Shown one piece after another: positions 1-5,036 of a stretch of 5,036 bases of DNA (positions are counted from its first letter, which is position 1; every line of letters begins with the position of its first letter). The notes under the pieces were generated by a model. That model saw only the letters and a program-made list of their open reading frames with translations, searched no databases and was not told the origin of the DNA. This stretch comes from Chlamydia trachomatis (lineage in GTDB: Bacteria; Chlamydiota; Chlamydiia; Chlamydiales; 2-12-FULL-49-11). A program made the position numbers and the translations under genes. Location: contig CAMBTZ010000102.1 of assembly GCA_945870925.1 (NCBI GenBank), forward strand, positions 1 through 5,036, read 5' to 3'.

Positions 1-298
1 TTTTTCAACACTTGTGGAAACAACATGTGATAAAGTTGGACGAATTATGATTCCATCTGTTTTAAAAAACGGTGTGGGAATGAAACAAGAAGTTATAATT
101 GCCGGAGCTCTTAATAAAATTGAGCTTTGGCCAAAAGAAGTTTATGACAGGGATCTTGCTAAATTTATCGGCGGCGAGGCTGAAGGTGATTTACAAATGA
201 TGATGGAAGAGGCTTTTTCTTTACTTGGGGACGAGGAAGAGAAAGACGGAATCGAAAACGCAATCGAAAGAGTACAAAACGAGGTAGTTAAACTATGA
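1..298 (+). CDS. mraZ: MraZ, transcriptional regulator of the dcw cluster (3' part only)
   Basis: MraZ is a ring-forming DNA-binding protein that controls the division/cell-wall operon it heads. The reading frame is open to the left edge (codons TTT TCA ACA CTT before the GTG at 14), so the GTG is not the true start and the gene begins outside the window. What remains is the second of the two SpoVT/AbrB-like half-domains. It shows the family signature DxxxR (D-K-V-G-R, bases 29-43) followed by 'IMIPSVL', then 'VIIAGALNKIELWPKE', which matches the usual MraZ G-x-x-x-x-I-E-[IL]-W block. The first half-domain with its own DxxxR is missing only because of the window edge. The C-terminus continues about 45 residues past the core as a Glu/Asp-rich, helix-prone tail. 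The stop overlaps the rsmH start as ATGA, indicating co-transcription and translational coupling. Family call is firm; the regulatory target in this organism is inferred. Confidence 0.9.
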   Translation, partial: FSTLVETTCDKVGRIMIPSVLKNGVGMKQEVIIAGALNKIELWPKEVYDRDLAKFIGGEAEGDLQMMMEEAFSLLGDEEEKDGIENAIERVQNEVVKL

Positions 299-1235
299 AT
301 ATTGAAACAGGAAAATCTGAAACAACGAAAACTGAGAAAGCGCCGCATATCCCGGTAATGAAGGATGAAATGCTTGAATACTTTGCAGGTAGTACTATTA
401 AGATTTTCTTTGATGGAACACTTGGAGCAGGTGGTCATGCTAAAGCAATGCTTGAAGCTCATCCAGAAATAGAGATGTATATCGGTTGTGATAGAGATCC
501 GATGGCTCTTGCGATTGCAAGGGAGAATTTGAGTGCATTTGAACATAAGATAAAGTTTGTACATGGAAACTTTCTTAATCTAGACCAGATGATCGCATCG
601 GTTGGTGTTAAGCAGGTAGACGGTTTTTTTTTGACTTAGGGGTATCATCTATGCAATTTGATGAAGATTTTAGAGGCTTTAGTTTTCAAAAAGAGGGTCC
701 TCTTGATATGCGTATGGATCCAACGACAGGTATTACAGCAAAAGATGTTGTGAATGAAATGTCTGAGGAGGATCTAGGTGCAATTTTTAGAGATCTTGGC
801 GAAGAGAGATTTTGGAGAAGAGGTGCTAGAGCAATTGTAGATGCTAGAAAAAAGAAAACAATTGTCACTACAACAGAACTTTCACAGGTAATTGAAAAAG
901 AAATTTCTCGAAAAGAGGGGATTCATCCTGCGACTAGAATTTTTCAGGCTATTCGTATCTATATCAATAAAGAGCTTGAATCGATTGAAGGCTCACTAAA
1001 AAAAGCAATAGATGTGTTAGCTCCGGGTGGAAAAATTGGAGTACTGAGTTTTCATAGTTTAGAAGATAGAATCGTAAAAAATATTTTTCGTGATGCTGCA
1101 AAATCTATAAAAGGTATAGACCAAAAACCTTTGCTTGCCCTTTTAACTAAGAAACCGAGAGTTCCAACTCCAGGCGAAAAAAGAATTAACCGTAGATCTA
1201 GAAGTGCGAAGTTGCGTTTTGCTGAAAAACTATGA
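295..1235 (+). CDS. rsmH: RsmH (MraW), 16S rRNA m4C1402 methyltransferase, frame interrupted at a T9 tract
   Basis: RsmH uses S-adenosylmethionine to N4-methylate C1402 of 16S rRNA in the decoding centre. Two frames together encode the whole protein: 295-639 (114 codons, ending TAG) and a frame usable from 633 to 1235, whose first ATG is at 651. Frame-1 motifs are HIPV (residues 18-21), the SAM-binding loop DGTLGAGGH (40-48), CDRDP (65-69) and HGNF (90-93). The second frame supplies DLGVSS, RGFSF, GPLDMRMDP, GEERFWRRGARAI, HPATRIFQAIRIYIN, APGGKIGVLSFHSLEDR and the basic C-terminus with RSRSAKLRFAEKL. No conserved residue is lost at the junction, and joined in frame the product is about 313 residues, the normal family length. 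The frames meet at nine T (624-632). One extra base or a -1 shift restores D-G-F-F-[FL]-D-L-G-V-S-S. The cause may be a sequencing or assembly indel, true inactivation, or recoding. A GAGG about 10 bases upstream of ATG 295 may be the ribosome site. Identity is certain; an intact product is not. Confidence 0.93.
624..633 (+). other. Slippery T9-G tract at the rsmH frame junction
   Basis: Nine consecutive T followed by G occur exactly where the rsmH frame changes. In the upstream frame the codons are GGT TTT TTT TTG ACT TAG. The heptamers T_TTT_TTT (624-630) and T_TTT_TTG (627-633) both fit the X_XXY_YYZ pattern for -1 ribosomal slippage. A slip after TTG would give G-F-F-L-D-L-G-V-S-S, very close to the family consensus G-[IL]-L-L-D-L-G-V-S-S. 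A U-insertion by RNA polymerase would give G-F-F-F-D-L-G instead. A weak AGGT (614-617) lies about 10 bases upstream, and I see no convincing stem-loop at the usual 5-9 base spacing downstream. The tract is directly visible; a recoding function is inference, and a homopolymer error in the read is at least as likely. Confidence 0.45.
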
Positions 1236-1600
1236 AGAAGATTTTTTTTGTACAAGTTCTTGTCTGTGCCTTTTCATGCGGGGGTGTTCTTTACGCCTAC
1301 GTAAAACAGCAAAATGATGTTACAAAAGTACGTATTGAACTACCTCGATTAGCAAGAGAAGTAAGGCAATTAGAAGAGCAAAACTCTAGACTTAAGTTTG
1401 AAATAGAACGATTTGAAAATCCAAAGCATCTGATGGAACTTGCAAAGCGTCCTGAATTTAGTCATCTAAAACATCCGCTCATTGGAGAGATTTTTGTTCT
1501 TCAAATTAAGGATGAGCAGCCGCTAGCTAAAGAAGAGAGTCAAATTCTCCCACGAGTTAGGGCCATCTTTGCCCACTCCCTCCCTGAAACCCAAAGATAG
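1232..1600 (+). CDS. ftsL: FtsL-like bitopic cell-division protein
   Basis: This small protein (122 residues) has the position and architecture of FtsL, a scaffold that with partner proteins recruits and activates the septal transpeptidase. A short basic start (MKK) leads into one hydrophobic segment at about residues 4-23. A charged heptad-like stretch follows at about 32-62 (ELPRLAREVRQLEEQNSRLKFEIERF) that should form a coiled coil. Then comes 'ENPKHLMELAKR' (62-73), resembling the conserved 'P..[LI]..[LA]A' end of FtsL proteins. The tail after residue 90 is unrecognised. It sits between rsmH and pbp3, where ftsL normally lies, and chlamydial genomes carry an FtsL candidate at this place. 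The ATG overlaps the rsmH stop (ATGA) and has no clear Shine-Dalgarno site, so translation probably depends on coupling. FtsL sequences are poorly conserved, so the call rests on architecture and synteny. The two cysteines near the membrane segment do not form a lipobox. Confidence 0.8.
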   Translation: MKKIFFVQVLVCAFSCGGVLYAYVKQQNDVTKVRIELPRLAREVRQLEEQNSRLKFEIERFENPKHLMELAKRPEFSHLKHPLIGEIFVLQIKDEQPLAKEESQILPRVRAIFAHSLPETQR

Positions 1601-1602
1601 AT

Positions 1603-3564
1603 ATGGGTAAAAGGTTTCGATTTGTAAGCGTTGCGATTTTCGTATTTGCTCTGTTTTCTATTCTGATTATTCAGTTTTATAAGATTCAGATATTTGAAAA
1701 TGATAAATGGGTTCAAATTGCAAAGGGACAACATCAAACGGTTGTTAAAGAACCTTTTAAAAGGGGTGTTTTTTATTCAAACACTCAATTAAAAACAGGT
1801 CATATTGAGGAAAAACAGCCATTTGTTATTGATGTGCTTGCCTATCATGTTCATATTGATCCTTTTTTAATTCCGCTCCCACTAAAAGATGAAATGTGTG
1901 AAAGACTTTGTGAAATTTTGAATCTACCTTCGGAGATCTCATCTCATTTTTATAAAAAGAGTCGGTACAGAAAAATTGCAAGTATGATTTCGCCCCAAGA
2001 AAAAGAGCGTGTAGAACTTTTTTGGAATGATTTTTCCAAGAAAAAAAGGCTTCCTAAGAATGCGCTCTATTTTGTGAAGGATTATCAGAGAAGTTATCCA
2101 TTTGGAAAAATGCTTGGTCAGGTCCTTCACACAGTAAGGACTGAAAAAGAAGAAAAAACGCACCAAGGAATTCCAACAGGTGGATTAGAGGTTGTTTTTA
2201 ATAAATATTTAAAGGGGGAAGAGGGTTCTAAGGTTATTTTGAGATCACCTCGATATGAAATTGATAGTGATTTTGTTGATAATCCTCCTAAAGATGGAGA
2301 GGATGTCTATTTGACAATCAACCATATTTTGCAAGCAATCACTGAAGAGGAGCTTGCAAAAGGGGTGAAGAAAGTAGGCGCTAAAGGTGGCTGGGCTGTA
2401 ATGATGAATCCATTTTCTGGTGAAATTTATGCGATGGCTCATTATCCATTCTTTGATCCATCTCATTATCAAGACTATTATAATGATCCGCAAAAATCAG
2501 CTGCCACAAGAATTAAGGCGATTACCGATTGTTTCGAACCGGGCTCTACTATGAAAGCGATATCGGTGGCGATTGCGCTTAAAGCTAACCAAGAGTTAAT
2601 CAATCAAGGGAAGAAACCTATTTTTTCCCCATCAGAGATGATGAGATGTGATAATAATATGTTCCCCGGAAGGACACAACCCTTAAAAGACGTTACTAAT
2701 CATAAGTTCCTAAATATGCAAATGGCTATTCAGAAATCATCTAATGTTTATCCGGCAAGATTGATGCAACGTGTGGTTGAAACATTAGGGCCAAGCTGGT
2801 ATCGCGAGCAATTAGTGGATGTTTTCGGGTATGGAGAGCGTACGGGAATAGAACTTCCTTATGAAAATGCGGGGATGGTTCCAGTGCCTGGAAAAAAATA
2901 TTCCAATGGAAACTATGAATGGTCATTACCAACTCCATACTCATTAGCGATTGGCTACAATCTGCTTGTTAATTCCATTCAAGTGGTAAGAGCATTTTCA
3001 GTATTTGCAAATGGTGGTTATTTGGTAAAGCCTACGTTATTAAGAAAAATTGTTTCCAAAGAAGGGGTAATTGTTGATAATACGCAGGCAATATTTAAGA
3101 AAAAAGTATTAGACGCCTCAATTGTGGATCAAGTTGTAAAGGCTATGAAATTTACGACAAAACGTGGTGGTTCAGCAACTTTAGGAGATGTACCCGGTTT
3201 TACTGAGGCCGGAAAGACAAGTACTTCTGAAAAATTGATAAAAGGACAATATTCGAAGTCACTTCATTTTTCGACCTTTGTTGGTTTTGCTCCATTAAAT
3301 GAACCAAAATTTGTTTTATTTGTTGGTATAGATGAGCCGCAAAAAATTTATATCCCCGGATTTGGCACGACTCATTTTGGGGGCAAGTGTGCAGCGCCTA
3401 TATTTCGAGAGATTGCAAAAAGAACCCTCGAATATTTAGGTGCTCATCCTGATGATTCATTTGGATATCCTAAAGGAGATCCTAGAGCAAGTATTGATAA
3501 GTCTGACTGGATAAAAGAGGTAAATCAATTAAATGAACTCTACAAGAAATATAATGAAACTTAA
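1603..3564 (+). CDS. pbp3: PBP3/FtsI-type septal peptidoglycan transpeptidase (class B PBP)
   Basis: This class B penicillin-binding protein (653 residues) should cross-link stem peptides of peptidoglycan at the division site from the periplasmic side of the inner membrane. A basic start (MGKRFRF) precedes one transmembrane segment at about residues 8-24. The N-terminal pedestal keeps the arginine-glycine (R54-G55) of the usual RG.I.DRNG box, but the rest of that box is replaced by VFYSN. The linker region carries 'GGLEVVFNKYLKGEEG'. The C-terminal transpeptidase domain has the acylation motif S315-T-M-K318 within FEPGSTMK and the second motif S379-S-N381. The third motif reads K538-T-S540 (AGKTSTSEK) where KTG is standard. 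No PASTA domain is present. It begins 2 bases after the ftsL stop without an obvious ribosome site and overlaps murE. Position next to ftsL and murE favours FtsI/PBP3 over the elongation enzyme PBP2. Class and role are well supported; catalytic competence with the KTS motif is inferred. Confidence 0.93.
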   Translation: MGKRFRFVSVAIFVFALFSILIIQFYKIQIFENDKWVQIAKGQHQTVVKEPFKRGVFYSNTQLKTGHIEEKQPFVIDVLAYHVHIDPFLIPLPLKDEMCERLCEILNLPSEISSHFYKKSRYRKIASMISPQEKERVELFWNDFSKKKRLPKNALYFVKDYQRSYPFGKMLGQVLHTVRTEKEEKTHQGIPTGGLEVVFNKYLKGEEGSKVILRSPRYEIDSDFVDNPPKDGEDVYLTINHILQAITEEELAKGVKKVGAKGGWAVMMNPFSGEIYAMAHYPFFDPSHYQDYYNDPQKSAATRIKAITDCFEPGSTMKAISVAIALKANQELINQGKKPIFSPSEMMRCDNNMFPGRTQPLKDVTNHKFLNMQMAIQKSSNVYPARLMQRVVETLGPSWYREQLVDVFGYGERTGIELPYENAGMVPVPGKKYSNGNYEWSLPTPYSLAIGYNLLVNSIQVVRAFSVFANGGYLVKPTLLRKIVSKEGVIVDNTQAIFKKKVLDASIVDQVVKAMKFTTKRGGSATLGDVPGFTEAGKTSTSEKLIKGQYSKSLHFSTFVGFAPLNEPKFVLFVGIDEPQKIYIPGFGTTHFGGKCAAPIFREIAKRTLEYLGAHPDDSFGYPKGDPRASIDKSDWIKEVNQLNELYKKYNET

Positions 3565-4987
3565 GAAGCTTATTGATGGGTTAGACATCAAAGTTGTAAA
3601 AGGTTCAAAAGAAATCGATATTACAGGTCTGTCGAGCAATTCTAAACAAGTGGGTCCCGGCTTTCTCTATATTGCAAAACGGGGGGGAACTCACGATGGC
3701 AATCAGTATGTCTCTGATGCTATACAAGCAGGCGCTATTGCAATCTTAAGTGATCTTTATAACCCATTTTTAGATGCAGTAACGCAATTAATTACTAAGG
3801 ATACAAAGAGCGCTGAATCATTGCTTGCAGCTAGATTTTATGATTATCCTTTTGAAAAACTTTTTCTTGTAGGGATCACAGGGACAAGTGGAAAGACAAC
3901 AACTTCCTACTTAATAAAACATGTTCTAGGAGATATCGGATTAATTGGTACGATTGAATCGATTGTTGGAGAGCATAGAATTAAAAGCGATTTAACCACC
4001 CCGGACTGTATTACATGTTATAAGTTGTTAAAGGAGATGTGTTTTGAAAAAATACCTTCAGCTGTAATGGAGGTTACTTCCCATGCGCTTTCTCAAAATC
4101 GAGTACAAGGAATTTTGTTTGATGTTGCTCTTTTTACAAACTTGACTCCAGAACATCTGGATTATCATGAGAATATGAGTGCTTATGCAAATGAAAAGGC
4201 AAAGCTTTTCACAAGTCTTAAAGTAAATGGTGTTGCAATTCTTAATAGTGATGATGAGTGGTCAAGTTTGATGAAGACAGATCGTAAAATCATTACATAT
4301 GGAATTAATAACAGCTCCGATTTTAGAGCTAAAGATATTGTAATGAGTCTTTCAGGAACAAAATTTATATTACAATTTGACGGAAGAGAGGAGTTAATTA
4401 GAATTCCCTTAATTGGTAGGTTTAATGTTTACAACGCTTTAGCAGCAATTGCTGTTGCGTTTGTAAAAGGTATGGACATTGTGGATATAAAGAAGAAAAT
4501 CCAGACATTCAAGCCTGTACCGGGAAGACTTCAGGCTGTTCCATGTAAAGATGATTGCTGTATATTTGTTGATTTTTCTCATAAAGCAGACGCATTGAAA
4601 AATGTTTTGGAAACGATTCAAGAAGTGAAAAAGGGGAAAATCATCACAGTTTTTGGTTGTGGCGGTAATAGAGATCGGGAAAAGCGACCGGCTATGGCAA
4701 AAATTGCTGAAGATTATAGTGATATTGTTATAGTAACTTCCGACAATCCCAGAAGTGAAGATCCGGAAGGAATTATTCGTGATATCCAAAAAGGATTTGC
4801 TAAGAAGACATATCTTATTGAAATCGACAGAAAAAAAGCAATTGAGAAGGGGATAGCTCTACTAAATAAAGGTGATATACTATTAATTGCGGGTAAGGGA
4901 CACGAGACAAATCAGATCTTTGCGGATAGATCAATCTTTTTTGATGATGTCAAGGTTGCGCAAGAATTAGCAAATGCGGTAAGTTAG
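3554..4987 (+). CDS. murE: MurE, UDP-MurNAc-L-Ala-D-Glu:meso-diaminopimelate ligase
   Basis: MurE is the cytoplasmic ATP-dependent ligase that adds the third residue of the peptidoglycan stem peptide. Numbering here starts at ATG 3554, giving 477 residues. The ATP loop is G110-T-S-G-K114-T-T, with Ser where most Mur ligases have Asn. TTPD follows, then MEVTSHAL, FTNLTPEHLDYH and Y211-ANEK, where K215 is the expected carbamylated lysine. The C-terminal domain has FGCGGNRDREKRP, D397-N-P-R400 in DNPRSEDP, which marks meso-diaminopimelate rather than lysine specificity, and AGKGHE. The usual VDYAHTPDAL box reads VDFSHKADAL (339-348). I chose ATG 3554 because MKLKKLI matches the usual MurE beginning and overlaps the pbp3 stop by 11 bases. 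ATG 3533, adding seven residues, is possible and has GAGG 12 bases upstream. 'LYNPFL' and other stretches resemble chlamydial MurE as I remember it. Function is near certain; the start is moderately certain. Confidence 0.95.
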   Translation: MKLKKLIDGLDIKVVKGSKEIDITGLSSNSKQVGPGFLYIAKRGGTHDGNQYVSDAIQAGAIAILSDLYNPFLDAVTQLITKDTKSAESLLAARFYDYPFEKLFLVGITGTSGKTTTSYLIKHVLGDIGLIGTIESIVGEHRIKSDLTTPDCITCYKLLKEMCFEKIPSAVMEVTSHALSQNRVQGILFDVALFTNLTPEHLDYHENMSAYANEKAKLFTSLKVNGVAILNSDDEWSSLMKTDRKIITYGINNSSDFRAKDIVMSLSGTKFILQFDGREELIRIPLIGRFNVYNALAAIAVAFVKGMDIVDIKKKIQTFKPVPGRLQAVPCKDDCCIFVDFSHKADALKNVLETIQEVKKGKIITVFGCGGNRDREKRPAMAKIAEDYSDIVIVTSDNPRSEDPEGIIRDIQKGFAKKTYLIEIDRKKAIEKGIALLNKGDILLIAGKGHETNQIFADRSIFFDDVKVAQELANAVS

Positions 4988-4991
4988 CAAA

Positions 4992-5036
4992 ATGATGAAA
5001 ATTTTTACAATACTTCTTTCGTTATTTTTTCTTAGT
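4992..5036 (+). CDS. Start of a secreted protein, probably the amidase AmiA (5' end only)
   Basis: Four bases after the murE stop an ATG opens a frame that runs to the window edge: MMKIFTILLSLFFLS. A short positively charged start followed by a run of Ile, Leu, Phe and Ser is the beginning of a typical Sec signal peptide. The second ATG (4995) could equally be the start. In Chlamydia the gene after murE encodes an N-acetylmuramoyl-L-alanine amidase (AmiA), which is exported and cleaves peptidoglycan stem peptides, so the same gene is expected here. Only 15 codons are visible and none are catalytic, so the identity rests on gene order alone. The tight spacing suggests it belongs to the same operon. 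Confidence 0.6.
   Translation, partial: MMKIFTILLSLFFLS

Noticed and set aside
142..564. Open frame on the - strand across mraZ and rsmH, and other - strand frames at 686-868, 1939-2166, 2245-2493, 2741-2944 and 4439-4789.
   Set aside because: They lie antisense to well-conserved genes, have low-complexity Phe/Ser/Ile-rich products, and match no family I recognise.
691..704. Short perfect inverted repeat (AAGAG-GGTC-CTCTT) downstream of the rsmH slippery tract, considered as a frameshift stimulator.
   Set aside because: It has only five stem pairs and lies almost 60 bases from the tract, far beyond the usual 5-9 base spacing, inside conserved coding sequence (KEGPLD).
651..1235. The downstream half of rsmH as an independent gene starting at ATG 651, with the GGGG at 638-641 as ribosome site.
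   Set aside because: The conserved DLGVSS residues lie before this ATG in the same frame, and the G-rich bases are simply the Leu-Gly-Val codons. Reinitiation is possible but the fragment would lack the SAM-binding loop.
1242..1249. Run of eight T at the start of the ftsL-like gene as a second frameshift site.
   Set aside because: The frame is continuous through it (MKKIFFVQ) and needs no correction.
1262..1279. Possible lipoprotein signal in the ftsL-like protein (cysteines near the membrane segment).
   Set aside because: Residues before each cysteine (VLV, AFS) do not fit a lipobox, and FtsL proteins keep an uncleaved membrane anchor.
3681..3687. Run of seven G in murE as a phase-variation tract.
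   Set aside because: The frame is intact and the residues (RGGTHDGN) fit the MurE family; seven G in one essential gene is weak evidence.

Overview
The window is an A+T-rich segment of a bacterial division and cell-wall (dcw) cluster, fully coding on the + strand. The order is mraZ (3' part) - rsmH/mraW - ftsL-like - pbp3/ftsI - murE - start of a secreted protein, probably amiA. A short mraZ-mraW-ftsL-pbp3-murE block followed by an amidase, instead of ftsI-murE-murF-mraY-murD, is the arrangement I know from Chlamydiae. The MurE protein also resembles chlamydial MurE as I recall it, for example an N-terminal 'LYNPFL' stretch and 'FGCGGNRDREKRPAMAK'. The host is therefore most likely a member of the phylum Chlamydiae, and the divergence suggests a chlamydia-like (environmental or symbiotic) lineage rather than Chlamydia itself. 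That placement is inferred from gene order and remembered protein similarity, not from a search.

Layout: 1-298 is the second SpoVT/AbrB-like half of MraZ, cut by the window edge. 295-1235 is RsmH, complete in content but split by a one-base frame disruption at a run of nine T (624-632). 1232-1600 is a small bitopic coiled-coil protein of FtsL type. 1603-3564 is the septal transpeptidase PBP3/FtsI. 3554-4987 is MurE, the meso-diaminopimelate-adding ligase. 4992 to the end is a signal-peptide start. Genes overlap or lie 2-4 bases apart (ATGA overlaps at 295-298 and 1232-1235), so they look like one translationally coupled operon. Its promoter and any MraZ operator must lie upstream of the window. 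No terminator, RNA gene, mobile element, repeat array or CRISPR is visible, and there is no non-coding stretch longer than a few bases.

Together the genes make and remodel septal peptidoglycan. MurE adds diaminopimelate to the precursor, PBP3 cross-links it at the division site with FtsL as a scaffold partner, and the putative amidase would trim it. MraZ regulates the cluster and RsmH modifies 16S rRNA. The points most worth a second look are the frameshift in rsmH at a classic slippery sequence, and the altered third active-site motif (KTS instead of KTG) of PBP3.
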